Of a stretch of 64,000 bases of DNA, positions 1-14,194 are shown in pieces. A program made the position numbers and the translations under genes. The DNA is taken from the NCBI GenBank assembly GCA_014058105.1, contig JACGCM010000669.1, positions 1,054,001 through 1,118,000 on the forward strand, given 5' to 3'. The notes under the pieces were generated by a model, which had not been told where the DNA came from, searched no databases, and was given only the letters and a program-made list of their open reading frames with translations. How positions within the stretch are numbered: position 1 is the first letter of the stretch; each line of letters begins with the position of its first letter. The DNA is from Kingdonia uniflora (lineage: Eukaryota > Streptophyta > Magnoliopsida > Ranunculales > Circaeasteraceae).

Positions 1-415
1 AATCTTAATCTTCTACACTCTCCTCCCTCCTTAGCATTTTATGTTGCCAACCTTTTTACTAATTCTGTTTCATTAAAACATCAAATCTAATAATTTTGTA
101 CCAATGCTGCTATTATCAGTAAAGCGGCTAAATTATAATCCCCAATTACATTCTCAGAAGTTAGTGCCATGAGGTATTTTCACATACCTCTGTAGGTAAT
201 GATAGATGGGAGTTCCTCTAATGCTTCAACAAAAAACCATTTTCTTCTTCAGCTGAAAAAAGAGAGTGATGAACAACGATCAAATTTAACCGGACATAGT
301 TATATACTGAATACTGGATACTAATCTATGACATTAACGCCTAAAGAAAAATAGTGAAGGTTGAATATGAGTACGAGTTTCAGCTTGGAAATTTACTATA
401 GTTCCAGTTGTTTAC
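1..415. other. left edge, no gene recognised
   Basis: AT-rich sequence next to the spastin-like fragment. The last exon expected for that family (conserved block ending near KSKWEELERW) was looked for on the minus strand and not found, so it is either lost or outside the window. Confidence 0.5.
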
Positions 416-2630
<2,215 letters not shown>

Positions 2631-2765
2631 CTAACTTGGGACTAAAAGTAGAAAAAAAATCAAACGAAATAAGATAAAACATATTAAACGAAATCATATC
2701 ACATGCATCTTAAAAATAAGCAGTAAATCAGAACATAAAACTGAGTTTAAATAAACAATCATACC

Positions 2766-5237
2766 TTTGAAAAGGTTTCGCACAATTTTCATGACAACGG
2801 ATACTTCTACCATATTCTTTCGGCTATGCCCCACATCATCTAGTTCCTGTACTCCATCAGACATACTAATGAAGGAATAAGGACCAAACATATTCCCGAG
2901 AAGATATTGTCTCGCATAACTTCCACTTTGAACGCTAGGAGCATCCAAAATACTGTTGCGATAAAGACTAGAATTTGGAAAAAAACTAATTTTTGGGTGC
3001 ATCCTGCATATTAAGAAGGTGTTTTGCTTTTCCTATCACACTCAACCTTTCAAACAAACTTCTTCCAAACCCAGCTTCATCAGAAACCTAGTTCAAGAAA
3101 AATATATTTCAAATGTTGGAATATGAAATTTAAAGAATAAAAAACAAAATAGTCCAATAGATGTGCACTACAATGATAATAAACTTACCTTGCTACTAAC
3201 CATTGCCGGTAACTGACACTCGTCACCAATTAATATAGCATGTCGTATACCTTGGATTTGCAAGGGTATCACTAACTTACATTCTTTTAGTTGAGTTGCT
3301 TCATCAATGACCAGTAAATCTAGTAGCTCCATCACTACATAATGCAGCTTGTAAGAGCTTGACGCAGTGCAAAAAATAAGGGAAGCAGTCTGGAAACAAA
3401 ATTCCCTTACATAATATTTGCTTATTTGATTGGAAAGGTCAAGCTTTTTGAGTGAATGGTGAAAGGATCTTAGATCAGAAAGGCATTCCAGTCTCACATT
3501 ATCTAGTAAGATAGAGGTAGAGCCTTTACCTATTTCGAACTTTTATGGATCCCTACAACTAAGTAATGCATCATCTACTACACTTTTACGTGCAAATAGC
3601 TCCTCAAGTTCTTTATCATCCACATCGTCTTGAAACAACAAATTTTTAAGAGAATCCAACACACCAAGTATGGAAACCATGTTTTGGTAATTTTCTTGCA
3701 AGATGAACCCCACTAGTAGATGGGTGCATAAAATTATGATGCATCTTACCAAGGACGATGCAAGAATGCTATGTCGTTTTCTTACAAATCTGAGAAATGA
3801 CCCCACACTTTCAATTTTATCACTATTTCCATTTCCATTTCCAATACCCTTAATTGATTCATTTTCTAAGGCAATATGATAGTAGGAAACACAATCTTCA
3901 AGAAAATCTATCATTAAACTGAAACAATGCTTCCAACCGGTTAATGGTGCAAAACACTCTAGGAGCCTATCCATATGATAATCTAAAAAAACATCTTGGA
4001 GATCACCATCCATTTTCAGTCTGTCATTATTTCCAAATAATAATAGGTCCCCCAACGAACAAAGAGATATATCCCTCGTATATGAGTCATAACCCAAACT
4101 AACTTTAGAACACGTGTAGCAACTTCAGCTATTGCAACATTTGTTGGGGCACAAGATATGGTTCTACAGTTCAATTTTATGAGAATCCAGAGCAATGGGC
4201 TAACGTTTTTGCTTTCCCCATCCCAGGTGGACCCCATATAAGTTTAACAGTTTACATGTGGTGGCATTGCAACGTAGAAATTATAGTCAATACTGTATCT
4301 GTTCGAGATTCGTTCAGTGCGGATAATAATCTAGCTCCTAATCCTTTAGCCCTAGTGAGATAAAGTTCGTAAACGAGAACAGAGCTAACAGGCTTCTTCA
4401 ACCTACAATAGCATAAGAAAAAAAAACTGAGAAGTTATGTTCTGTTTGCAGACCCGTCACTTAGTTGTTTTACATCCCAGTTTCATACATAAAGCTGTAA
4501 GCACTAAGAAATTAAAAGCCAAGAGATAATTAAGTTAGTGCAACACGAGTGAGAGCTCCATTGGAGATTCTCTTATGTCATAATGGACAACAGAGTTAGG
4601 TCATAGCCAACCATCTTTATTTTGCATCTAATAGTAATGTGAAAAGTGCAAATAGGAAATATAGATGATCGATATCCTTCAAAATTCACTAAGAAAGGTA
4701 TTTATTCGATATATTTGCATCTAAAACATGTAGTGGAATGCAAATTACGTACCAGAGATTTGGCGGACAAGACCTCCTTGAAAACGACAAAGTTGTATTC
4801 ATAAGAAATATAGCGAAGAGTGATTCCCTCATGCCCTCTTTGACTTCAAAGGCCTTCAGTGTTCGAACTTTCAAATAGGTATTGATGTCACTATCCTCGT
4901 CCTCTCCAACTTTTGTAACTGAAGCAAAAGTCCATGTTCTACTGAATCGTTGTAAATTAGAAACAATTTCCAGAATAGAATCCAAAATAATTAATATGTC
5001 ACCAGGTTTTGCTTTATATGGTTCCTTGCCACCTGGACGGGATATGTTACTCCAAGAATCGACATTAAGGTCGTACAGGCAAGACCTATATGGCTTAGAA
5101 TCCTTGAGGGAGGTAACTTCAGCGAAAGGTACATTGGAAATAAGTTCCATACTTGAATACAACTCAGCCTGAGTTTCCTCTAGTAAGGGTAATTTATAGG
5201 AGCTAAAGTAGTGCCCTACATACTGAAAAGTTTCCAT
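2766..5237 (-). pseudogene. SEN1/UPF1-like superfamily 1 helicase, degenerate
   Basis: Matches the plant family of SEN1-like P-loop helicases (UvrD/AAA_11-AAA_12 type). The 5' exon (5237-4753) carries the family N-terminal region (AKPGDILII, RTWTFASVTK, VRTLKAFEVKEGMRESL). A second part has LNESRTDTVL, then VKLIWGPPGMGKA, a Walker A in which the usual final T is A. Later parts carry CRTISCAPTNVAI (about 4150), LGDLLLFGNNDRLK (about 4050), the DEAxQ-like DEATQLKEC and GDECQLPAMV (3300-3190), and VGHSRKNMVEV (about 2820). Damage: a TAA at 4254-4252 just before the P-loop, frameshifts near 4180 and 4100, a TAA near 3542, and a 4-nt loss at 3002 that breaks NMQ-(YR)MHP. The C-terminal helicase half after VRNLFKG (2766) is absent. 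It lies head-to-tail with the spastin-like fragment. Confidence 0.85.
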
Positions 5238-5239
5238 AA

Positions 5240-6639
5240 TCTTTCACTAAAAAATTTCGCTGATACTATCGCTAAAATGCAATTTTTTCATTGAAGTTGA
5301 TTGTCTATGATGATAAAAATAAGACTGTCTACATTAGGGTGTTGTGATTTTGTGGTTATGCTCTTTCTTACTTTGGTGTACTGGCTCCCTTCCTTTGTGA
5401 AGGGGTTGTCCCCACCTTATATATATATGTTTTTTTTTTCATTTCCTCATTTTGTATGCTTTAAAATGTTATGATTATCTAATCTTTCTAAATGTTGCCC
5501 ACTCTCTCTCACCCTACCTACCTAATTTGTACTATAATACATATGGCTTAAGTAAAATCTAATAGTATCCTCAGTAGAGGAGCAGATTTGGTGTCAAGCC
5601 AGGATAATGTGTACAAAAAGTAATAAAATTGTAGTAAGTGTGGAGCAGGGAAATCCCGGGGAGCAAAAAGAGCTCATGGACAAAAAAATTTGGATTAGTC
5701 ATGTGCCCAGACGGGTTATATATAGGGTCTGCGAGACTACACCTTCTCCTAACAGCTCTAAAAGCTACTATTTATTGTAATCACATCTTTCAATCACTTC
5801 TCTATATATTTAATCCCATTCAACTCATTTATACCTCAAAAAACGTCCTCCCATCTATCTTCTTTCAAATAGGGTCCCAATATCATTATTCTCTACGATA
5901 CGAGTAAGATTAGTATGGCGTTCAAGACATGAGTAAGCAAGCAAGCAAGCTTTAAACGTTACTTCAAGCTAATCAATCAGAGGTCTAACAATCCACACAA
6001 TATGATCAAACCGAATAAGTGCTCATCATATCAAAGCTGGGCAGCGAACGGCTTACTCAATCTACCCGACAGGTTGTAGGCAAACATGTCATCGATAAAA
6101 GGTGTCGGTATCAAGGGGCGAACTTAGGATTGTCTTCTAGGGGGTTCAAAATGGGAGTTCCGGGAATAAGCCCCCGAAGAAAATTTCAAAGTTATTTTAC
6201 CAAGGAAAATATCATGTACATTAAAAAGTTTATAACAAAAAATAAGTTAGAGATAATAGGGCTTGAACCCTTTTTCTAGGGGAAGGATATTGCTAACAAG
6301 GAAGAACCAGTTAGGCTTCAAACAGTATGAGATATAGTTTCCAGTGAGTTCAAAATTATGAAATCTTGACTAAGTGATAATTTTTTTTTTTTGCAAAACG
6401 CTACCTCAAGAGGGGTTTCCCGACGGCCAGGGGGTTCAAGTGACCCTCCTGGAACACCTCCTGCCATCGCCGCTGTCGTTATCTAGAGGAAACTATGTTC
6501 TGTGGAAAAAGAGCATTGTCCACTGCTGATGGTGAGAATGTTGCATTTCATGCCAAATGATGCCAGCGAAGGTAGATATGAATCCCTCACAAGCCACCTA
6601 CGCCACTTGAAAATGGTTTAAACGGATTTGATGACATAC
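5240..6639. other. no gene recognised; repeat-like sequence
   Basis: I see no supported coding region. A poly-T stretch near 6370-6391 is followed by a GC-richer patch (6395-6480) of the kind seen in dispersed plant repeats, but I cannot name an element or place its ends. Confidence 0.4.
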
Positions 6640-6925
6640 CCACATTTTATATGCAGCAGGCAGGTCACCCGGTGCCAATTCTACAATTCCTCCTACACCC
6701 TGTATGGCTTCAGTTATGAAGCCAGCAACACGACCACTAGTTCCATAGTCATTTAGTCATTAAGGCCCTAGACATCTTCTGCATATTTTAATCTATCGGA
6801 ACCGAAGCAACCTATGTAAGGATCTAGGTTTAAGGCATGGTGAACATCACTCTATACAATATTGAACTTCCAATTAGATTGGGCAGTGGCTCCCATTATC
6901 CCTGCTGCGTTACCATCGAATTCTT
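6640..6925 (-). pseudogene. alanine:glyoxylate aminotransferase 2-like fragment
   Basis: Read on the minus strand, this stretch shows conserved AGT2 blocks in order: [60 protein letters not shown] and [17 protein letters not shown]2 enzymes are PLP-dependent class III aminotransferases of mitochondria that convert glyoxylate to glycine. The fragment covers only a central segment; the downstream IADEVQ block with the PLP-binding region is absent. An in-frame stop follows WKFNIV, and a short tandem duplication near 6755 (ATGACTAA repeated) shifts the frame. It is fused without an intron to the PPR fragment. The identification rests on remembered family motifs. Confidence 0.8.
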
Positions 6926-7317
6926 TTATATCGAATGTAAGCGAAAATCATCGAATTCCAAGAAATAATATGTCGTTGGGGCATTTCATCGAAGGCATCA
7001 CACACGTTATCAATGCCGCCGCACTTGAGGTAAGAATCGTTATGATGAAGGCCTAAATTTGGGTAAAGAAACCCAGATTTCTTGATTTGAAGGTGAAGCC
7101 TTCTTAGTACTACTAAAGATTTCCTCTTCGAATATTCGTGAATCAGATCGACATAAGAATCAAATCCCTTAGAGGGTATGCTTCTATTGTCGATTGGGAT
7201 AAGAGAATATTTGGGATTTGATCTAAGAGATTCTTGAAGATTTTGATGAGATCCCGGATAAATTACTTGAACTTCCAAAAATTTAGATTTCAGAGATTCA
7301 TATCTACCGAAATGCAA
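6926..7317 (-). pseudogene. PPR protein fragment (PLS type)
   Basis: The minus-strand reading contains one recognisable pentatricopeptide unit: LHLQIKKSGFLYPNLGLHHN, then SYLKCGGIDNVCDAFDEMPQ and RHIISWNSMIFAYIR. In PLS-class PPR proteins the pattern YxKCGxxxxAxxxFDEMPxRxxxSWNxMI is diagnostic. These proteins usually bind organellar RNA. Preceding residues (EYSKRKSLVVLRRLH) fit the start of a first repeat. A normal gene has ten or more repeats; here the reading leaves PPR sequence after one unit, at FAYIRYK, and runs into AGT2 sequence in another frame. This is a truncated, fused copy that cannot encode a working PPR protein. Confidence 0.75.
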
Positions 7318-7794
7318 TTACACATATCATACATAATAATTATGTGGGTATTTCAATGTAATTACTAAAGCAAAAAATAAACTCATCCTCCTAAATTAAA
7401 CAATCTAATAAAAATAAACAAAATGTTAAAATACCAGACAGTGTTGGATTCTCCTACAAAAGAGGAAGGAATGAGATGCTTCACAATCCCAATCATAATA
7501 TCATCTAAGATATCAATGAGCTTCATCTAAACCTTGTTTTGGCACACTCCATTGAATGATATGTAAAAATTAAGGTTTAGGTAGGGCTCGATTTTGCCCT
7601 TTGTTCTTAGAGATGAGGCAAGTACAGAAGTGAAATTGGAAGAAAGGGTTGTTGTTGTTGTTTGTGATGGAAAATTTGCTTTGTGTACAAATTGAATTCA
7701 AATTAGACTTTTGGCTGAGTTTGCGCCCTTCACGAGTTGAAAGGGAGAAGTAAATCATTAGAGAGAAACCAGAGAGAGACAGGGAATAAAGCAA

Positions 7795-7935
7795 TAAAAA
7801 TAATAATAAAGTCCAAATTGCTACGGACTAAATTTAAATTTGCTACGGATTTGCTCCGTACTAAAGTTACCACGTCACAAGTCCGTGGTAAACAATAAAA
7901 AAAACTGTGGTAAAATTACTATTTTGGTGTAGTGT
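7795..7935. mobile_element. CACTA-like transposon terminus (candidate)
   Basis: The stretch ends TTTTGGTGTAGTG, the reverse complement of a CACTACACCAAAA-type CACTA terminal repeat. It contains short subterminal motifs built on TCCGTGGTAAA and GCTACGGA. CACTA (En/Spm) elements have such clustered subterminal repeats. I could not find the matching left end or a 3-bp target duplication, and no transposase is visible. A similar end lies at 13375-13622 in the same orientation. Confidence 0.5.
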
Positions 7936-9177
7936 AATGCCACCTTCAATAGGATTGAAATAATATAGAAGCCCTAGCTAACCATAAGAAAATTGTATTT
8001 AGGCCTAGCAAGTAGTAATGGCCGATGTAGGTTATTTCAATTTATGCCATCGACGGTGCGTGATCTGGATATAGCCTGTACCAGGATTCTGAACCATAAC
8101 GAGGTTTTATATAGAATAACACTTCAAATCCTCTTATTGAGCTAAGTACGTAGTAATATCCAGGCATGTTCCAGATTGGAACTGATTGTCCCATTTCACG
8201 AATTAATCAAGTCTTACTTCAGAACTTCTTACTTTGGATACATGTCTAACTTTGGGGTTGAACTTGATGACTCTAATTTATCCTATATTAATGATATTAT
8301 CCCTAAATTCTTATGCCTGGCTTAAGTACTCTACGGGACTTTTTGCATGCAGTAAAAGCAGATGTGCTTATTTTTAATACAATGAAACTATTTGGCAATA
8401 GGTTCTATTCTAGCTGAAAAGCTAAGTAAGAACCTGACTATCTGATTATATATAATATCAATTATACCTCTTTTCATTAATATAAAACTTATTTACTCTA
8501 AGTACATAAATTTTGTTGGTGCAGAAACGTTTAAAACACCAAAAACCGAGGTTTGTAGTAAGTTCTTACTACTTATCTTGTTATGATGCTATCTTTTTAT
8601 TTAAGAATTGACAGCCAGTTTTTAGAGAACTATAATTTGTAGGAAAAAAATTGAGTTGCAAGAATTCTCCCTCGGTTTATGTCCTCCTTAGTGGGGTTGC
8701 ATGGGACACGTTGGTTAACTATAGCTGACCAGGTGCTTCTTCTGACCTTACTGTTGTATTAACAGTTTAATACTGGGGTTTTATTTATAGAAAGTTTGCT
8801 TCCCGTTACATTTAGCTTTCTTAGGAAAGGATGACATAGCACTATGAATTTCATTAGTTGTATATATGCCACGCACACACAAGTGTTCATAACATGGACC
8901 CGCGGTATTTATAGGCAGACTATAACGGCCTCACCGTGGCTCACTAGCTGTAACTAACAGCCAAGGCCATGTATACACTATTATGCACACCTATCATTGA
9001 CACCCTTCATGAGGAACATGGAGATTATTTAAGAGATTCTGAATAGTAAAATAATATATGAATCTAGGTTATTACTCATTGAGGCTGTCTTGATATTGAC
9101 GTTAAGTTTGAATCAGCCGATTTACTAGTGATTATGTCAATAAGGTTCTTACACATCAAATAGATGTTAACTCAGTT
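7936..9177. other. no gene recognised
   Basis: AT-rich intergenic sequence. Upstream exons of the SMP/C2 gene that follows were looked for (the N-terminal membrane region and the conserved WPNY segment) and not seen. Confidence 0.4.
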
Positions 9178-9303
9178 GTAGCACAGTAATCTCTAGTGCT
9201 ACTTCAATTTTCTTATATATCAGTTGTAGCCGATTTACTAGGTTATTACTCATTGAAGTAGCACAGTAATCTCTAGTGCTACTTCAATTTTCTTGTATAT
9301 CAA
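9178..9303. repeat. 79-bp-offset direct duplication
   Basis: A segment of about 47 bp beginning AGCACAGTAATCTCTAGTGC occurs at about 9178 and again at about 9257, nearly identical (one A/G difference in CTT[A/G]TATATCA). It lies just upstream of the first recognisable exon of the SMP/C2 pseudogene. Confidence 0.7.
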
Positions 9304-9359
9304 TTTTTCTAGTCATGACTATTCTATTCCTTGATATGTTTTTGATTTCAATTGATATT

Positions 9360-12300
9360 TTTAGACAGAGAATGATGCATATGGGTTTTAAGTGGGATGC
9401 AAATGACGTTAGTATATTGTTGCTTACTAAGTTAGCAAAGCCATTAATTGGAACTGCGCGGATTGTTATAAATATCTTGCGCATTAAAGATGTATGTCAG
9501 TAGTTTTTCTCCATTAGATTTCCATTTGTATGAAGTAAGAAACTAGGCGTGGTTTTATCTGGCAACCCTTTCTTTGAAGTGCAAGGTGTAAGATCCTTAG
9601 AAGTACTTTCTCTAAGCTCTTTCACCAAACTCTTACTTTATAATTTGATGTCTATTTTCTTGTAAAATCAATAATATATTTGCTTACGACTTCTATTTGC
9701 AAATTTACACAACTTATCTTAATGCCAATTCTTGATGGACAAGCTGTATTATATTCATTCGAATCAATTTCTGAGGTGAGAATAGGTGTAGCCTTTGGAA
9801 GTGGGAGCAACCAATCGCTTCCTACAACAGAGCTTCTAGGTGTTTCATCTTGGTTGGTGCGTTTCTCTACTTATTTATTTTCTTTAATAATCACATTGAG
9901 AATATATAGATAACCTTTACTAGTGTCACGAGTGATGGGCATGTAAAAATGCCCATTTTACCCTACTTATTTAAGGGTTCTAGACTTCATTTTACTGCTT
10001 AAAAGATTAATTATTAATTTATTATTGTTTCAGGTTATGTTAGATAAGAGTGTACAAAAAACTGAATTTGAGTGCTAAAGCTGCAACTATTGGAGAAGAC
10101 CACCTATCTAAGCTATAACTCAGAGCATCTCTAGTAGAAAACAAATCTCATGAGCAAATCAAGAAAATATTTGACATATTGAGGATATTTTATTATGACT
10201 AGGAAGATTTTATTGAGTATAATGAATATTTCACTGAAAATAGAATCTTCAAGAAAATAGCAGTTATGGAGATGTGACAAGCAGGATGGTTTATATTGGT
10301 CCAAAAATTCTGAAACTTTTTTGAGAAGTTGCCAATATGTGAAGATATTTTATGGAATTTTTTCAGATTTTTATACTGAATATATATTTTTGAATAAATT
10401 CTAAAATTCGATTATATTTGATTTGGCGAAAATACCCTCTTACTAAATATGTAACTTTCTACTTCATCTATAAAAGAAGAGGTCTTGACCATGAATAATT
10501 ATCTAATTTTGAGAGCTTGAGAGCATTGCTTAAAGAGCTTGAGAGCATTTCTCAGGGAGCAAAGAGATTGAAGTTTTTGGAGTTGCTTGTAACCTTGGAG
10601 GATTTTTATTTTGTAAATTATAGTTCAAAGTTAATAAAGTGGTTTTTTTTCCATTATCATCATGCCTTTCTTTTTACTAGTATATTGTATTTTAGGATTT
10701 ATGTCTAGCTAAACCATCATCTTGGGAAGGGGATGAAGCCGTATTCAATATATACTTAATGTGATCAACGAAACGTAAATTGTTCATTTTGTTTTAACGT
10801 TAAACCATCTTTATGTTAACAAATTTATTATTGGTTCATGATCAAATTGATATGAATCAAGTTTTATGAATGTTAATGTAGTTGATTTTAGTTGCACAAT
10901 TATTATTAACATTGGATTGTGAATCAAAGATTAACGGAACGTATTTAACTTGCTTTAATATTTCGTATTTTCACATATGATTTCTCATCTAATGTATTTT
11001 GATAAATTTGCTTCTTAAGACATTTAGTCAAAATTATTATTTCTTCCAAGAGCAATTTATGTTTGTATTTCCGTTGAGTATATATTTACGGTGAATCTCC
11101 GTTTCCCTTAGTCTTTAATTTATTTGTAACCCAAAAATCTCTTGAAATTTTCTTTAGTTATTTTATTTATTAGTTTAGTAGTTTGATTTGAAAACATTAT
11201 CTAACGATTGTTTGGCCTAGTAAACGACAAAACCCGAAACCCCTATATTTCACGACCCGATTTGATACGGTTTTATCAACGAGTCCTTAGCAACCAGTAA
11301 TCCTAAAAGACACAAATTTCTAAAATATGTACAAAAAATCAAAGTGTAAGCTTATTCTGTAAAAAGAATGTATATTTATCCTCAACACAGTATAAAAGTT
11401 CCATCGATTTAATACAATGTATTAAAAAAATACTTTATAAATATAGTAAAATCATTTTATCATGATATATTGCATAATAACTATATCTTGTGGTATATCG
11501 CAATATATTGTGTTAACTATATCTCGTGGTATATTACGATGTATTGTATAAGAACAATGTCTTGTACCAATCTACACACCAGCTGATATTTCGTATCTTT
11601 CACCAGAGTTTGTGATATATAAGACAAATATGCAAACTTTTGCTCTGTTCATTATCCATGATTCAGCCATGCACTGTTCTTTTACTAGGTAAGCAATTAC
11701 TTTATTAACAAAAGGAAGGAAACAAAGTGGAGTACTACAAGCAAACAAAAGTATAATCTTATATCATGATTATCCAAAAGCCAAAAATAATATCAAAATC
11801 TAAAATACTTCTTGCTGGGATCTTCAATTTCAATCAAGTAGTCTAGTTGACCTGTGCCTAGACACTACTACGAAATCTCAGTTTACAAGTATATCGACTC
11901 ACATAATCTTTGCCAAAGTTGGTGTCTGTCATAGTATGTGTAACTCTAAGCATTGAGAATAGATTTAATTTGATCAAGCTCAATGAGAAGCCTCCAGTGG
12001 ACAGAACCTGAGTTCAAACTTCAAAGCATAAATAGCATAGCTCGAATAAGAAGAAATCCAGTGCTTGCTTTACCCTCTCTTGCTTGCCTCTTTCATTACT
12101 GCAGCAATAGCCCCACCTTAGGTGAAGAAAGCGGTGTTAACTCCCATGTTTTCAGCATACGTACACAAAACATCACAATTCTGATAATATCACTTCAAAA
12201 TTGATTCTCCATGGAAGATCCAACACACTTAGTTTGAACTTCTTCAAACCAAGGAATCTCCCACCTTTTAGACAAGATCTTTGGGGACATCTAGCTTTTG

Positions 12301-13117
12301 CTTTTATATTCCATCTTGCACTGGTACAAAGATCCCCTTAAGTGTTGTTCCTGGTAGTAGTAGTACTAGCAAAAGCTTCTTGAATCGTTCATTGTCTTAG
12401 TTTTCATAAAATTATGTTTTTTGTTTCTTTTGCAGGTTAAGCTATTTGCTAATACCTTGGTTAAAACAATGGTTGAACCCCGACGCCATTGTTACTCTTT
12501 ACCACCAGTAGATCTGAAGAAAGATGCCGTTGGAGGTATTCTTTCTGTAACAGTCAGCTCCGCCAGTGAGCTGATCAAGGGGGGCATGAGAGGAAGCTAT
12601 TCTGGAAGGCAAAATAGCTCCATAAGAAATGCTAATTTAGAAGGAGACGTTAGTGACAGAGTTGCACAAATGTTTGTCGAAGTTGAACTTAGGGAGTTAA
12701 CGAGGAGAACAAGTGTGAGTGCAGGTTCAGACCCCAGATGGGACACCACATTTAAAATGGTTCTACATGAGAATACTGGAGTTGTTAGATTTAATCTCTA
12801 TGAATGGGTCTCAAACAATGTGAAGCACGACTACATAACTAGTTATGAAATAAAGGTACTTAAATAGCTAATATTTGTTTTCTCAAATTGTTAATATGTA
12901 TACGATGTGGTAGAATACTTTAACATTTTTTTTTAGTTTTTCTTATAGTCGTCAAGTTATCTGATATGTCCTTCGTAAACAGCTCAAATATGTTGCAGAT
13001 GACTCCACAACTTTCTAGGCCATTGGACCAGGATCCAGTGTTCTTACAAAACGAGTTGAGTCTGTAGGACAGGAAGTAGAAATGGTTGTTCCATTTGAGG
13101 AAATTAATTCAGGGGAG
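9360..13117 (+). pseudogene. synaptotagmin-like SMP/C2 protein (NTMC2T3-like), broken copy
   Basis: Plus-strand exon-like blocks match plant SMP-C2 lipid-transfer proteins that tether the ER to other membranes. About 9362-9495 gives GFKWDANDVSILLLTKLAKP and GTARIVIN (SMP domain). About 9705-9855 gives LMPILDGQAVLYSF and IGVAFGSGSNQSLPTTEL. 12436-12855 gives FANTLVKTMVEPRRHCYSLP, VGGILSVTVSSASEL (start of the C2 domain), DPRWDTTFKMVLHENTGVVR and SYEIK. 12983-13117 gives LKYVADDSTTF-stop-AIGPGS. In this last exon the family's tryptophan codon (F-W-A-I-G-P) is TAG at 13016-13018. The N-terminal membrane anchor, early SMP exons and C-terminal exons are missing, and the acceptor before 9705 lacks a usable AG. 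Retained introns indicate a DNA-level copy, not a retrocopy. Confidence 0.8.
9860..12435. other. large intron of the SMP/C2 pseudogene, probably with inserted repeat
   Basis: A 2.6 kb gap separates two SMP/C2 exons. It contains a TATA-like CTATAAAAGA near 10472 followed by transcript-like sequence, and a short repeated motif built on TATATCNCGTGGTATAT at 11460-11560. This could be a decayed LTR or MITE insertion, but I found no paired ends. Confidence 0.35.
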
Positions 13118-13374
13118 GTATACTCGCTGCCTCATCTGTATGATGTTCTTTTTATTTCCTTCTTGCAAAACCAGTGTATATGGATGCTTAATTGCTTATT
13201 GATAAATGAAATGAGTTATTAGTTGTCTTTTGTTGATATATTATAACTTGAAATATGATCTAATACAAAGCTACATGTGCAGTAGGTGTATTTTTAAAGT
13301 GTTTAAAATTAATTATAAGGTGTAATTTTGATATATTTGTAAAAAATATTTTTTGAAAAAATGAAAAAAAAATT

Positions 13375-13622
13375 GCCACAGACTTTTTCTATGGTAAATA
13401 AATAGCTACGGATTGAGATTGCGTCTTACCTTATTTCATAAAAGGTTTATATCCATGGCAATAAATTAACCACAGATTAAATCCGTGGCAAAACAGTACG
13501 TTAAGCTCGGATAAAGTCCGTGGCAAAAAAATTGCCACGCACAGACCTCCACCACAACCAAAGTCCGTGGCAAATAACATTTTACCACAGACAAAATCCG
13601 TGATATTTTGCAAAAATTGGTG
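13375..13622. mobile_element. CACTA-like transposon terminus (candidate)
   Basis: At least five copies of a TCCGTGGCAAA-like motif lie in both orientations (13380-13600), and the stretch ends CAAAAATTGGTGTGGTACG, which resembles the 7935 terminus (TTTTGGTGTAGTG) with changes. The motif cluster is typical of CACTA subterminal regions. No transposase and no opposite end were found. Confidence 0.45.
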
Positions 13623-14194
13623 TGGTACGCTTCACGTCAAACTTTTTTGCTTCAGCAATGCTCAAGCTGCTTGATTAAGAGATGGTTAGCCAGCTACGAA
13701 CTCCCTTCAACAAGGGTGCATAATACTTGTAATAACAAACCCTAGATGAAACAGGGCAAACCCCAAGTAGCAACTTGTCTCTAACATTCGTCCAATCATA
13801 ATCCAAATATAGTCCTTCTACTTATTCCCATAAATATCTGTCTCCGATTCTCTGTAAAATCAGACACAAGTGAGCTCGAGTTCTGACTCTAATGGCAGCA
13901 ATCTGATCCTTCTTCATCAAAACTTCAACCCCCTCCAATTTTTTACTCAAAACTAGCAATTCCCATTTTGATATGCAGACCCAAATTCCCAAATTATGTT
14001 CAAACCCATAAGATAAATCATGGGAAACTTGGGGTAAGTTTTTTTTTAACTATATGGAACTAGTTGTGAGGAGTTTGATATGAGAAAAAGAAGAAAATTG
14101 TTGGAGATTGAAAGAAAAAAGAGGAAAAAATCATCAGGAGAAAGAAAACACTTATGTTTACGTTTTTACCTTTAGTGTGTTTCATAATTGTTTA
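13623..14194. other. no gene recognised
   Basis: AT-rich spacer between the CACTA-like end and the Tat retrotransposon. Its last five bases, GTTTA (14190-14194), are the left target-site duplication of the retrotransposon. Confidence 0.5.

Noticed and set aside
4882..5172. Plus-strand reading opposite the helicase first exon
   Set aside because: Exact shadow of the minus-strand helicase coding sequence.
11870..11893. CACTACTACGAAA as the left end of a CACTA element ending at 13622
   Set aside because: Only seven bases agree with the terminal repeat, no subterminal TCCGTGG motifs follow, and no 3-bp duplication is seen.
11983..12204. Upstream exon of the SMP/C2 copy
   Set aside because: The translation does not resemble SMP or C2 sequence; the true exon starts at 12436 after a clear TTTTGCAG acceptor.
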